From contig NC_016479.1 in NCBI RefSeq assembly GCF_000227115.2, positions 1,796,686 to 1,860,685 on the forward strand: a stretch of 64,000 bases of DNA, in the 5' to 3' direction. Positions 49,766 to 59,996 of this stretch are shown one piece after another (the stretch's first letter is position 1; each line of letters starts with the position of its first letter). The DNA comes from Naumovozyma dairenensis CBS 421 (taxonomy: Eukaryota > Ascomycota > Saccharomycetes > Saccharomycetales > Saccharomycetaceae). A program made the position numbers and the translations under genes. A model generated the notes under the pieces. That model was not told where the DNA came from, ran no database searches, and saw only the letters and a list, made by a program, of their open reading frames with translations.

Positions 49766-51757
49766 TTATTCATTATCATTTTCTGTTTGGGAAACGAATG
49801 GTTTCAAGTTCTTAGTACCTTCATCCCAAGAGACACCGTTGTAAGTAATATCACGGATAGCCTTGATAATTTCTTCAATTGAGCCCCTAACTTGTTTGGT
49901 AGAATCTCTTTCTCTCAAGGTAACAGAATTATCCCTAACAGATTCGAAATCAATGGTGACACCGAATGGAGTACCTAATTCATCATTACGAGCATATCTC
50001 TTACCGATGGAAACACCTGAATCATCGACTTTGAATGGAATTTGTTCCTTTCTTAGAATCTTGGAGACCTCCTTAGTGACAGGTTGTAAATCTTTGTGGT
50101 TAGATAATGGAACCAACAAAACTTTACTTGGGGCAACTAATGGTGGGAAAGATAAGACACCTCTAGCAGCATCTTCGGGTCTGTTCCAATATGAATGTTC
50201 GAATACAGAGTAAATGATACGACCAATACCGAAGGAAGGTTCAATGACATTTGGAACATATTCTCTAACGTGTTCTACCTTGGTTCTCTTCTCAATAGTA
50301 ATGAATTTGTCGTCTAATTCTGCAGCACCTTCAACACCTTCAACTTCAATAACGATCTTACCGTTCCTCTTCAATTCTTCAGATTTAGCTTCTAATTCCT
50401 CTTGAGATAAGTTCAATAAGAAAGCTTCAACCTTTGGAGCATCCTTTCTGAATTTTGGACCGAATAATTTCTTAGTCAAATCAATTTCCCATTTGGTAAC
50501 TTCAATTGGGGTGTCTAATTTTTGTCTAACAACCATCTTTTCCTTAGTCTTTTTAGAATGAACGGTCAAATCATAAGCAGATCTATCAGCACAACCAACA
50601 CATTCAATCCAACCATAAGAAGTTTGTAATTCACCATCCCAGCAGTCAGCAGCATAATGAGCCATCTCATTAGCCATATGTTGACGGAATCTTAACTTAG
50701 TCTTGTCAACACCGATTTTAATTAAGAATAAATAAATTCTAGCAATGAAATAACCTAAAGTTTCGTTGTCAACCATTTTACTATTGACAGCTTCACCGAC
50801 AGTTGTAACTATTGGTTCAGTCTTACCAGCTTCTTGAACGTCACGAGGTAAGAAAGCTAATTTAATATCTTTAACTTCATCGAATTTTGGATGAGACTTA
50901 TCTAGGGGATCGACGAAATGTTCAATTTCAGCCATTAAAAATTCACGAACTCTTAATAACCCAGCTCTTGGAGAAATTTCATTTCTGAATGATTTACCAA
51001 TAGAAGCTGAAGCGAATGGAGTTTTACTGTTGTTGAATTCTAATAATTTGTTGAAGTTTAAGAATTGACCTTGAGCAGTTTCTGGTCTCAAGTAACCCTT
51101 TAATTGACCGGATGGACCAATGGCAGTTTCAAACATCAAGTTAAAAGCCTTTGGTGGTTCTAATGGTTCACCAGTAACTGGGTTACCAATATCGTATTTA
51201 ACCATTAATTCACCTAATTGTTCACCAGAGTAACCATCAATCTTGGCTAAAACAGATTCATATTCTTCCACTACATCATCATCTAATTTAATTGCTTTGA
51301 TTTGCTTGACTTTCTTCTTTCTCTTTTTCTTATCAGCATCAACCTCAGCATTGGCATCTTCCACTATACCTCTAGCTTCTTTGTCACCTTTCAAACGAGC
51401 TTCAAGGACTTCTTCTACCAAATGATCAGCTCTAAAGATTTCACCTGTTTTCAAATCTCTACACATCCAATCAGAAAACTTATCAACATGACCCGAAGTT
51501 TTCAAGACTTCATAAGGAGTCAACATAGTACAATCGACTTCCAACATATCTTCCTCTAAGATGAAATGTTTCCTCCAAGCATCGACAACATTAGCTTGGA
51601 AGGCACAACCTGGAGGACCATAATCATAAAGACCAGAGACACCCCCGTATGAGTCGAAAGCAGGAGCATAGAAGAATCTACCTCTCAAGATGGATTCTAA
51701 TTGTTCTCTATTGAATACGGATGCAGCTCTATTTTTTTGAACTTCTTCTACACTCAT
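49766..51757 (-). CDS. GRS1: Glycyl-tRNA synthetase, probably dual-targeted
   Basis: Grs1 charges tRNA-Gly in cytosol and mitochondria. The 663 residues from the ATG at 51757 (MSVEEVQKNRAASVFNREQ) form a class II synthetase with the family's YGPPGCAFQANVVDAWR, the insertion rich in Lys (KKKRKKKVKQIKAIKL), the motif 2 region SFRNEISPRAGLLRVREF, GWIECVGCADRSAYDL and motif 3 EPSFGIGRIIYSVFEHS. The anticodon-binding domain ends PFGVTIDFE. The frame continues 41 codons upstream without any ATG and contains an ACG at codon -23 (51824-51826) followed by a presequence-like WVANSFLKRFYSTRKISAK. In S. cerevisiae the mitochondrial form starts at a UUG at -23. Confidence 0.97.
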   Translation of the reverse strand: MSVEEVQKNRAASVFNREQLESILRGRFFYAPAFDSYGGVSGLYDYGPPGCAFQANVVDAWRKHFILEEDMLEVDCTMLTPYEVLKTSGHVDKFSDWMCRDLKTGEIFRADHLVEEVLEARLKGDKEARGIVEDANAEVDADKKKRKKKVKQIKAIKLDDDVVEEYESVLAKIDGYSGEQLGELMVKYDIGNPVTGEPLEPPKAFNLMFETAIGPSGQLKGYLRPETAQGQFLNFNKLLEFNNSKTPFASASIGKSFRNEISPRAGLLRVREFLMAEIEHFVDPLDKSHPKFDEVKDIKLAFLPRDVQEAGKTEPIVTTVGEAVNSKMVDNETLGYFIARIYLFLIKIGVDKTKLRFRQHMANEMAHYAADCWDGELQTSYGWIECVGCADRSAYDLTVHSKKTKEKMVVRQKLDTPIEVTKWEIDLTKKLFGPKFRKDAPKVEAFLLNLSQEELEAKSEELKRNGKIVIEVEGVEGAAELDDKFITIEKRTKVEHVREYVPNVIEPSFGIGRIIYSVFEHSYWNRPEDAARGVLSFPPLVAPSKVLLVPLSNHKDLQPVTKEVSKILRKEQIPFKVDDSGVSIGKRYARNDELGTPFGVTIDFESVRDNSVTLRERDSTKQVRGSIEEIIKAIRDITYNGVSWDEGTKNLKPFVSQTENDNE

Positions 51758-53153
51758 CTTGACGATTTTAGCGGATATCTTTCTTGTAGAATAAAACCGT
51801 TTTAGGAATGAATTGGCAACCCACGTTTTGGAAAGGAATATTATATATAAATAAATGAACTTGAAGTTAAAAAAATACAAGGTAAATTGAAAAAACTTAC
51901 CTCTAACTATGGAATATATAATAAGAAGGTAATTGACTACGTAATCGTTTGATTCATGACTACTTACCGGCAGTATTTGTCACTATTATTTCTAAATTTT
52001 CCAAATATCATCATCGAAATTTCCTCGAGAAAAATTTTACCAGAGTGCATTACCCGGGGGCAAAGGTTTTGCCAATATTATCTCTATCAACTAAATGGCA
52101 ACAAAATATGACAGTAAATGTGAATTGTGACAGTAATTGGTGTTTTCGGGGAGGATAGAAGAGAATCTAACAGCTGTATCCATTCCTCTTGCTAGCGTAA
52201 TTAAGTAACTTTACAAGAAGTTGTTTCTAGGGTAATATCTATTTAAAAGTTTTATTATTTACATCTACCTGTGTTTAAGATTGTCAACTTTCTCCACAAT
52301 CTGTTTCTCAGTTTAAATGAAAGTATGTATTACAATTGAACTTACACTAAATGATTGTTAATGAGGACTTTCTGTTTAGAGTCCTGCAGAGTATTATAGG
52401 ATCTCAAGGGGGAATATCCATTGTTTTTTGGAGCTTATATGTAAAAAACAAGTACGATTTTTAACATTCTATTACTTCGAAAATGAACTATCATACGTTT
52501 CTATCCCTCTATAGTCAGTTTAAGCCCTGATTTCTTTACATTCTCTTGTGATCTATAATTTACATGCCTACACAAACATTATTAAGTAGTTTACATATTT
52601 TTTATCAAGTTTTGTTTACTTTTAGTATTTTTTATTTAGGTTAAGGTTCCTGAACTGAAAGGAATTAAAATTAAAAAATAAATATCAAAATATAAATAAA
52701 ATTCTGAGTTGTGAGTCTAATTTAGTTACTATAAATCATACCTAGTTTTTTCTAGAGTTGAGGATAAGTGAGTATTTGCAGATTACTATCTGTACTTCTT
52801 ATTGATAGTAGAACTCGAAACTGAGGGGTGATTCAGAGAAAGTAAATCAGCCTTCTCTCCCAAAAACCTCATGAGAAGCTAAAAAGGGACAAATGACACC
52901 TTCAATTCTTTCTTAATCGGTCTCGTTAAGGCATAATAACAGTTAACTCTAAGGTCAGAGTTATTCCTTTAGGGTTTCTTTTGTTTTAGTTTATCATCTT
53001 TCAAATACTTGAAAAAAAAAGAACGATATGTTTATTCTAAAAGCAAAAAACTGAGGTTCTTTAACATGTCAAGATATATATTCTTTATTTAAATCTTGAA
53101 CATTGTTAAACATATTTACAGGCCATATAACGTTACTTATTCGAAATTGGGGA
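51758..53153. promoter_or_regulatory. GRS1 promoter and long 1.4-kb spacer to MRPL36
   Basis: The GRS1-proximal part contains the non-AUG upstream extension (51758-51880) and a Reb1-type TTACCCG at 52050-52056. The distal part has small inverted repeats (AGGACT/AGTCCT near 52369-52390 and AACTCT/AGAGTT near 52944-52961) but no ORF. A noncoding RNA cannot be excluded; none is recognised. A Puf3 motif of MRPL36 lies at 53113-53122. Confidence 0.5.
53113..53122 (-). promoter_or_regulatory. Puf3-type motif in the MRPL36 3' region
   Basis: On the minus strand CCTGTAAATA matches CNUGUANAUA, about 32 bases after the MRPL36 stop, well inside a normal 3' UTR. Confidence 0.65.
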
Positions 53154-53723
53154 CTATTTCTTCTTTGTCTTCTTTTTCGAAGCCAATCTACCTGTTTTAA
53201 CTTGTGTACTACTATCATCCAAAATAGATAGATAATCATCAACTGCGAAGTCTGTAACAATATCTCCTTCTACTTCTACTTCCGTACGCTCTGTTATTGA
53301 TTTATTTGCTGCCTTCTTGTCAGTTGACGATTTTTCTACGTCTTTCTCTTGTTCCTCGGTTGCTTTCTTACCTGATTCGTCCTCTGCTGTGAAAATAGAA
53401 CTATACCTTTGTTTAAATCTATCCATACTACCCCCAGCATTAGCATCCACAACAATAAGATCACTTCTACTTTGATTCCATAATGGATTATTCCTTTGGT
53501 CTTGAATTAGTCGAAGCTCTTCCTTAGGGAATTGAGATTTTCGACGTATAACACTACCATCACTAAGTTCTACCATTACATCAAATTGATGATATATTGC
53601 TGGTCTTGCATGACCCACCCGGATCTTCCTTAGGGGTCTTCTTGGTAATGATATCTTAGTTGGACCTTGATAAGCTCCCGTGCTTGCACATCTTTTCGCT
53701 ATTAGCGGTTTTAGAAAGTTCAT
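53154..53723 (-). CDS. MRPL36: Mitochondrial ribosomal protein bL31m
   Basis: A large-subunit mitochondrial ribosomal protein of the bL31 family. The 189 residues (177 in S. cerevisiae) start with a short basic presequence ([14 protein letters not shown]), then [20 protein letters not shown] and [20 protein letters not shown], the bL31-like core, and [12 protein letters not shown]. The C-terminus is a low-complexity Glu/Lys tail ending KKKTKKK. It sits between GRS1 and TFC1 as YBR122C does. Confidence 0.95.
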   Translation of the reverse strand: MNFLKPLIAKRCASTGAYQGPTKISLPRRPLRKIRVGHARPAIYHQFDVMVELSDGSVIRRKSQFPKEELRLIQDQRNNPLWNQSRSDLIVVDANAGGSMDRFKQRYSSIFTAEDESGKKATEEQEKDVEKSSTDKKAANKSITERTEVEVEGDIVTDFAVDDYLSILDDSSTQVKTGRLASKKKTKKK

Positions 53724-54073
53724 GATATATTTGAATATGGAGGTTAACCTAGCAATGAATAAATTGATAGATAGATATACACAAGCTGATCTAATATTTC
53801 TTTTTGGTGAGCCTACAATCTATCCTATCAACCAAGCTTTCCCTTTAACTTATCTGCCTATTTTTCATACTCGTTCTTATATTTCTCTTATCAAAAAATT
53901 ATTGATGTACCGTGAAAGTTCCGTCCATATGTCTATATATATAAATGACAAAGATATATAGACGAGTCCATAAAGAAAAGAACTGCTAGCAGGAAGGCAT
54001 AAAGATTTTCAAAATACATTATACGTGCATCATAAATACCCTTACAAAGTTAATGTCGATTTTACTACATTTT
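53724..54073. promoter_or_regulatory. MRPL36 promoter / TFC1 3' region
   Basis: A 350-base AT-rich interval; a TATATATA block at 53935-53942 is nearer TFC1. Nothing else is recognised. Confidence 0.45.
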
Positions 54074-56068
54074 TCATAAATCTTGGGACAATTTTTCTTC
54101 TGGAACTAAGCCGTTTAAGTTCGTATATAATTTCTTCGCCAACTCAGGATCAAATTTGGAAACATGCTTCATAACATCTTGGAAAGTCGCATTCGTAATA
54201 TCAAAATCATCAATAATATTATCACCCTCCTCCTCCTCTTCTTCATCATCCTCTTCTTTGGGAGGTTTACCCTTTTCCGTTTCCTGCGTTATACTAACGT
54301 TTTCCTCAATTGCTTCTTCTTCGTCTTCCAATACAACGTCGTCAGTTTCACCTGTAGCAACTCCATTATCATCATTTTCTTCCTCCTCGTCAGGCGTCGT
54401 ATCTTTGTTATTTGGTCCATTGTCGGAATCATCCATAGTAACATCTCCATCAGCATCCGTCGATTGCTTCTCGGTTCCTTCTTGCCCTGGGATCAGAGAT
54501 TCCTTTACGAACTTCATTGCCTTAAAGTATTTTAATTTATATTGGTTGAATTCATGATTACCTTGCACTAAGCAACCCAATTCATATTTAACAATTCTTC
54601 TAATCTTAACTAAGTCTAACTCAGTAAACCAACCGGTCAATTCGCTTGGTTCAGTCAAGAGTTTAGCATTCTTGTACACCTCAGCAATGTTTGGTTCACC
54701 AATCAAAAGATCAATTTGCAACATTAAATACCATGGTACTTGAGTACCATCAAACCTAAATCTAGAATCAATATCACCTTCTACATTTGATTCAAAACAC
54801 AAGGGAGGCGGGCTAGGTACATTTTTCTTCACTGATGGATTTGATAATAATTTCCTTTCAATTTTAAAATATTCAGTTTGATATTTCCCATATTCTGGAG
54901 AGGTCCTTGGATCAATACCTAGTTTAATATACGTGTTCCTCCAGGGACCCATGGAAAATCTATAGGAAACTAATGCGAGTGCAATTTTCAAAGTATGATG
55001 AATCTCCTTAGGAATGAGACCATCTATGTGTCTCTTAACCCAGATGGGTCTTTTTTCGAATAATTTATTCAAAATGGAGAGACATTCCTTTAATGATTGG
55101 TAAAATCCTGAATCTGATTTTGTCCCCGGATACACTTGAGTTTCTTGTGCAATTTTATAATCCTTTTGTAATGATTCGTGTGGTTCTATAGGGATCTTCG
55201 CGATTGGGCCGATATCATGAAGAAATAATTGATAATTCTTAATGTAACTTTTTTTGACTTCAGAATCACCATTGGATTTCTTCGTTGCTAACGGATTACC
55301 CTTGTATTTGTATAAAAATGGATATCCAACCATGGAAAATTTAGGTGGGGGCGGTAATTGGAAGTCTGAATTCGAACTCAAATTAGTTCGATCTATAATT
55401 AAGTTATTAATATTTTCATATGGTCTTGAATCCATGTTCGGTACAGATTTGACGAAATTTTGAAGACTAGACCAATCCAAAGTACCAAAACTATCATTGA
55501 ATTCCTTTGCAGATGATACATTATCTAATCTATATTGGAAATCGGACATTTCTCTAAATCTAATCGTGTTATCGACAATGGAGACCGGTGTTACCTTGTA
55601 ATCATTCGGATCTAATGACGCAATAGATGCTTGGATATCTCCATTATGTTTCGAAAGAGTTCCCTTAGGCATGGATATTTTTAATATGATAGAATCATCA
55701 CGGAAGGGGACTCGTTTCCCCGTAATTGGATGTTCGTTGAAGAAAATGTCTGCATGACGTTCATTTTTGCCTGTATTTAGATACAATTCAAGCCCTTTTT
55801 GAGTTTCCACTGTACCTGGCTCTTTGAATGCCTCTTTGACCTTCGAAAGACCTCCGCACATATCTATGGCCTTGTGTATACTGGATGATTTAGAGGTAAC
55901 ATTTAAGGGTAATTCCAAACTGGGTATCCTTGGTATATCTAAAGTATATTCCTTAGCCATCGCCGTGGTTGACTCATCATTTTGTTGATCAGAAGCGTTA
56001 GTATTCTCTAGAGATTCACTGAGGACGACCCCGTATGTGTTATTCTCATTGTTATTCGTGTCCTCCAT
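54074..56068 (-). CDS. TFC1: Tfc1, tau-95 subunit of RNA polymerase III factor TFIIIC
   Basis: Tfc1 (tau95) is part of the TFIIIC subassembly that contacts the A box of tRNA genes. The ATG at 56068 (MEDTNNNENN) is preferred to an upstream TTG frame and gives 664 residues (649 in S. cerevisiae). Visible parts are an N-terminal dimerisation region (TLDIPRIPSLELPL), the central RFDGTQVPWYLMLQIDLLIG, a winged-helix-like segment GPWRNTYIKLGIDPRTSPEYGKY split by loops, and a long acidic C-terminus (about 525-640) with runs of Asp/Glu that resembles a self-inhibitory DNA mimic. The order MRPL36-TFC1-PTC4 is conserved. Confidence 0.94.
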   Translation of the reverse strand: MEDTNNNENNTYGVVLSESLENTNASDQQNDESTTAMAKEYTLDIPRIPSLELPLNVTSKSSSIHKAIDMCGGLSKVKEAFKEPGTVETQKGLELYLNTGKNERHADIFFNEHPITGKRVPFRDDSIILKISMPKGTLSKHNGDIQASIASLDPNDYKVTPVSIVDNTIRFREMSDFQYRLDNVSSAKEFNDSFGTLDWSSLQNFVKSVPNMDSRPYENINNLIIDRTNLSSNSDFQLPPPPKFSMVGYPFLYKYKGNPLATKKSNGDSEVKKSYIKNYQLFLHDIGPIAKIPIEPHESLQKDYKIAQETQVYPGTKSDSGFYQSLKECLSILNKLFEKRPIWVKRHIDGLIPKEIHHTLKIALALVSYRFSMGPWRNTYIKLGIDPRTSPEYGKYQTEYFKIERKLLSNPSVKKNVPSPPPLCFESNVEGDIDSRFRFDGTQVPWYLMLQIDLLIGEPNIAEVYKNAKLLTEPSELTGWFTELDLVKIRRIVKYELGCLVQGNHEFNQYKLKYFKAMKFVKESLIPGQEGTEKQSTDADGDVTMDDSDNGPNNKDTTPDEEEENDDNGVATGETDDVVLEDEEEAIEENVSITQETEKGKPPKEEDDEEEEEEGDNIIDDFDITNATFQDVMKHVSKFDPELAKKLYTNLNGLVPEEKLSQDL

Positions 56069-56686
56069 TTTTATCTCCAAATTGTTAAATATAAATGATC
56101 AATCTATCTCTCTCCCTCTGCTGGATGGTTGATTTTCAGTAGTGCTCTTCTTTATCTTCCTTGACCTTCCTATTTACATCTCAGAATTATTTGTTTATCC
56201 TAGATAGACATTTGTTGATGGCGACGCTAAACCTAAACGCTAACACAGTATATTCGGAATGTCAACTCATCAGTGATAGTGAAGGAAGAGGAAATGGATT
56301 ATGAATAGAAAAGGATTTGTTCGATCATATATCATTCGTGTTTAAATAAATTCGTGTTAAATAGTCTTTTTATATAACGTACAGATTAGCCATTAAATAA
56401 GATTGAAAGCATAATGTAGAAGTTGAGATTGTATCACGAAGAGATTACTGGAACATGAATGATCTAAAAAATAATCTATATTAGGATGTGTATTTCATTA
56501 ATAAAATACTTATTACAATGGATCAGGCTTGCCTTAAATAACAATTTGATGGACCCATACTAACTCCTGGGCTAATGGTGCTGTTCGATTAACTGCATAC
56601 TATACTATTTCTTTTTTGCAAGAAAATTATACCGATTTGCATTCCACCAAGATCGGTATTAAAACCATATCGACCATAACAAGTTA
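56069..56686. promoter_or_regulatory. TFC1 promoter / PTC4 3' region
   Basis: A 618-base spacer. S. cerevisiae has the dubious ORF YBR124W in this position; I see no counterpart. No repeat or factor site was recognised. Confidence 0.5.
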
Positions 56687-57919
56687 CTATACTAATCCCT
56701 TTTCTCTCTCTAGACGTATCCTCATCTTAGTATACCAATCTGATAATGATTCACCCGATTTATTCAATACTACTATTATTACAGTCATATTATCGAAGCC
56801 GATTCCTGTGTTGCTATCAGCTTGACCAATACCATGATCTAGAACCTTGGTAACAATTCCGTCTAATTTAACACCTGCAGATAAGTGATATTTAACGAAT
56901 TTACACAATTGTTTGTTATTGTAAACATCCCATATACCATCACAAGCAAGTATTAGGAATTCGTCCCTCTTATAGTCAATCTTATGCATCAATACGTCTG
57001 GTTCTACAGTAACTTGGGATTCTTGTGCAGGTGTCCCATTTCTGTTACCATTATGCAAATTATTATTACCATTAGTATTATTATTATTGCCACTTGTAAT
57101 TCGATGTAATTTAGATTTATTTTTCCCAGAAGTATATGGGACACCTCTTTTGAATTGGAAGTCTCCAAAAGCTCTACTTAATGCAAGTACACCACCAACT
57201 CTACCAAGTGAAACTGTGCCACCATTATCATTTATACGTAATAATTCCCCGATATGTTGGGGTTTATGATCAAATGACATGGTTTTAACACCATTATTCT
57301 TCGATGATAATATACATCTTGAATCACCACAATTCACTGTATAAATGTATTCTCCATTTATGATAACAGACACGATAGCAGTAGAACCACATGAATTATT
57401 CCCAAAATACCTATATAATTCATTATCTTGTAGCATAAACGCATCTTTCAGAATTTGTGTAATTAAACCTTGTAACGTTCTAAAACACCTCTGATGTTTC
57501 CTCTTAACATTTTTAGAATCTGCTTGTGAATCAAGATGTACATCTTTAAACGCACCATACTTATGATTCTCAAAACTATACGCAATCCATTTAGCTAACC
57601 CATTCTTCGGATCAGATCCACCTCCACTGATGAAATTAGAACAATCTTCACCACCATGCCCATCAAACACGCCAAATACACTTAGTGATAATTTCTCAGT
57701 GATCAATTTGAAAGGGTTATAGAATCGTACATGTAGGATATCATCCTCGTTGAGTACTAAATGAGCATCTTCTTGAGTTAATCTATAACCTTGCATGGTA
57801 CCTTCACAATTATAGAATCGAGGCACTAAGTTTGATAATTGGTTTGACGAGACACGATGTTGGTAATCATTGTAAGTTATTGATTTCTCTGTTAACGGAT
57901 GAGAAAGTAACTGACCCAT
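56687..57919 (-). CDS. PTC4: Ptc4, type 2C protein phosphatase
   Basis: Ptc4 is a PP2C (PPM) Ser/Thr phosphatase that dephosphorylates MAP kinase targets such as Hog1 in vitro. The 410-residue protein (393 in S. cerevisiae) starts MGQLLSHPLTEK; the Met-Gly start would allow N-myristoylation, unproven. The metal-binding and catalytic motifs are present: GYRLTQEDAH (44-53), VFDGHGGED (84-92), CGDSRCILS, LSRAFGDFQFKRG, LACDGIWDV and GFDNMTVIIV. An Asn/Gly-rich loop of about 25 residues lies near residue 280. Confidence 0.95.
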   Translation of the reverse strand: MGQLLSHPLTEKSITYNDYQHRVSSNQLSNLVPRFYNCEGTMQGYRLTQEDAHLVLNEDDILHVRFYNPFKLITEKLSLSVFGVFDGHGGEDCSNFISGGGSDPKNGLAKWIAYSFENHKYGAFKDVHLDSQADSKNVKRKHQRCFRTLQGLITQILKDAFMLQDNELYRYFGNNSCGSTAIVSVIINGEYIYTVNCGDSRCILSSKNNGVKTMSFDHKPQHIGELLRINDNGGTVSLGRVGGVLALSRAFGDFQFKRGVPYTSGKNKSKLHRITSGNNNNTNGNNNLHNGNRNGTPAQESQVTVEPDVLMHKIDYKRDEFLILACDGIWDVYNNKQLCKFVKYHLSAGVKLDGIVTKVLDHGIGQADSNTGIGFDNMTVIIVVLNKSGESLSDWYTKMRIRLEREKGLV

Positions 57920-58508
57920 TTTTCGAATTTTTATTCGTTTTTGATTCTTGGTTGGTATGTCGAATGTTGTTTCGAGCTCGACGATGGTTCTGATTTGTTA
58001 ACTGTCTTCTTCCCTGTTGCGTTGTATTACTAGGATGCGCAGATGATTTTCTCAATTATATGTCTTGTAATAGAATACTTGATATTCCGAATATATAGTT
58101 TCAATGATCTTGACTATATTCCTTGGCCTTATCTTCGTCTTATGATCTGCCTCTTCCACGTCAGCTTCCACCCTTTCTTAAACTCTACCGGAAGAAGTAA
58201 AGTCAAGTCAAGTAAGACGGGCCTTTGTTAGGCAGTTTCCCCGAAGACAAGAAGAGGAACCAAGACAAGACAAGACAAGACAAGACAAGACCAGAGAGGA
58301 ATGTACACTGTGAAAGCGTGAAGAGCCGTTATTAGCAATGTAAAGAGTGCCAGTACTCTACGTGTCAGGAACGAATACATAAGGTTTTGGATTGAACGAC
58401 GGTAGGGCTTAGCTTTATGAATGCATTGATGGATTCGTTTATAAGTTTGCTATTTATCTGTTACCTACTTTATTAGTTAATGATATATGTACATTTCTTT
58501 CCCCCGGT
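57920..58508. promoter_or_regulatory. PTC4 promoter with CAAGA tandem repeat
   Basis: This 589-base region between tandem minus-strand genes has six perfect CAAGA units at 58261-58290, plus an AGTCA/AAGTC-like run just before (58197-58214). Nothing else is recognised. Confidence 0.6.
58261..58290. repeat. Six-copy CAAGA microsatellite
   Basis: Six perfect head-to-tail CAAGA units about 340-370 bases upstream of the PTC4 ATG. Confidence 0.9.
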
Positions 58509-59996
58509 CTAATATATTGCTGCTTTTGGCTTATTGCTCTTGTTGAGGTTATTACCATCTGAGGAAGATGTACCGTTGACAAGTTCATAGACAAAATGTT
58601 CACCCCAATATGCAGAAGTATATTTAGAAATATACTTGTATAGTTTCTCCCAATTTGCGGCCTTCTTCTCATCTGCAATGGTCAACGCATTATGTATGGT
58701 TTCTGCTAATTCATCTGTATTCCATGGATTGACTATCATGGCACCATTTAAAGATTGTGCTGCACCTGCAAACTCACTTAAAATTAGAGAACCTTTCTTT
58801 TCTTCTTGACATGCAATGTATTCATACGAGACTAAATTCATCCCATCTCTTGTCGAGGACACAAGACAAACATCACTTACTGCATATAGAGAAATCAATT
58901 CTTCAAATGGAATACTCTTATGCATAAAATGGATAGGAACAAATTCCACTGTTCCAAATTGTCCATTAATTCTGCCAACTAATTCATTAACCACACTTCT
59001 TAAATATTGATATTCTTCCACATCACCACGACTTGGAACGGCTAATTGTACCAGGACTACTTTACCAATCCATTCTGGATGTTCATTGAGGAAAACTTCC
59101 ATAGAATGTAATTTTTGTGGAACACCCTTGATATAATCTAATCTATCTACACCAACAATAATTTTACAACCTTTAAATTTCTTTTTTAGATCTTGAATCC
59201 TTTGAATAACTTCCTTTTTCTTTAGACCTTGAGTAAATTTATCTACATCAATACCAATGGGGAAAGCAGCAACATTAACGAAATTACCCTCATATTCTAC
59301 ACCATTAGGTAACGTATTTACATTTAATACTCTTTGTACAGCAGAAAGGAAATGCCTTGCATAATCGTAAGTATGGAACCCAACTAAGTCACAACTTAAG
59401 ACACCTCTCAAAATTTCTTGTCTAACAGGTAAGATTCTATAAATTTCACTTGATGGGAATGGAGTATGTAAAAACCATCCTAATTTAATATTCATCAATT
59501 GTTTTGCATTAATCCATTTTTTCAACATTTGAGGTAATAACATCAAATGATAATCATGGACCCACACAACATCATCTTCTTTCAAAGTTTGACAAATAAC
59601 ATCACAAAACATCCTATTAGCTTCATTATAAGCTAACCATGCACTTTCATCAAAAGTAATTTCACCAGGATGATAATGGAACAAAGGCCACAGAATAGAA
59701 TTACTAAACCCATTATAATGCAAATCAGCAATCTCATCACTCATAAACACAGGAATCGCATTGAATTTTTGCAATAGATCTCTCTTAACTTTTGCTTGAT
59801 CTTCGACTGGGATTTCTAAACCTGGCCATCCAAACCATTGGAAACTGGACGTCTTTTTAAGACCTTGTAGCCCAGTCACGAGACCACCGGAGGACATTTT
59901 ATAGTCATATTGACCTGTCTCTTCATTTTTGGTGATGGTTACTGGTAGTCGATTAGATACGACGATAATGTTTCCCTCTGTCTTTTGTTGTGTCAT
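58509..59996 (-). CDS. TPS1: Trehalose-6-phosphate synthase
   Basis: Tps1 makes trehalose 6-phosphate from UDP-glucose and glucose 6-phosphate; it is the small subunit of the trehalose synthase complex and restrains glycolytic flux. The 495 residues equal the S. cerevisiae length. GT20 motifs are intact: NIIVVSNRLPVTI, GGLVTGLQGLK, WPLFHYHPG, VWVHDYHLMLLP, FLHTPFPSSEIYR, GVDRLDYIKGVPQK, and the donor site STRDGMNLVSYEYIACQ with SEFAGAAQSL. The upstream region is rich in stress-response elements. Confidence 0.98.
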   Translation of the reverse strand: MTQQKTEGNIIVVSNRLPVTITKNEETGQYDYKMSSGGLVTGLQGLKKTSSFQWFGWPGLEIPVEDQAKVKRDLLQKFNAIPVFMSDEIADLHYNGFSNSILWPLFHYHPGEITFDESAWLAYNEANRMFCDVICQTLKEDDVVWVHDYHLMLLPQMLKKWINAKQLMNIKLGWFLHTPFPSSEIYRILPVRQEILRGVLSCDLVGFHTYDYARHFLSAVQRVLNVNTLPNGVEYEGNFVNVAAFPIGIDVDKFTQGLKKKEVIQRIQDLKKKFKGCKIIVGVDRLDYIKGVPQKLHSMEVFLNEHPEWIGKVVLVQLAVPSRGDVEEYQYLRSVVNELVGRINGQFGTVEFVPIHFMHKSIPFEELISLYAVSDVCLVSSTRDGMNLVSYEYIACQEEKKGSLILSEFAGAAQSLNGAMIVNPWNTDELAETIHNALTIADEKKAANWEKLYKYISKYTSAYWGEHFVYELVNGTSSSDGNNLNKSNKPKAAIY

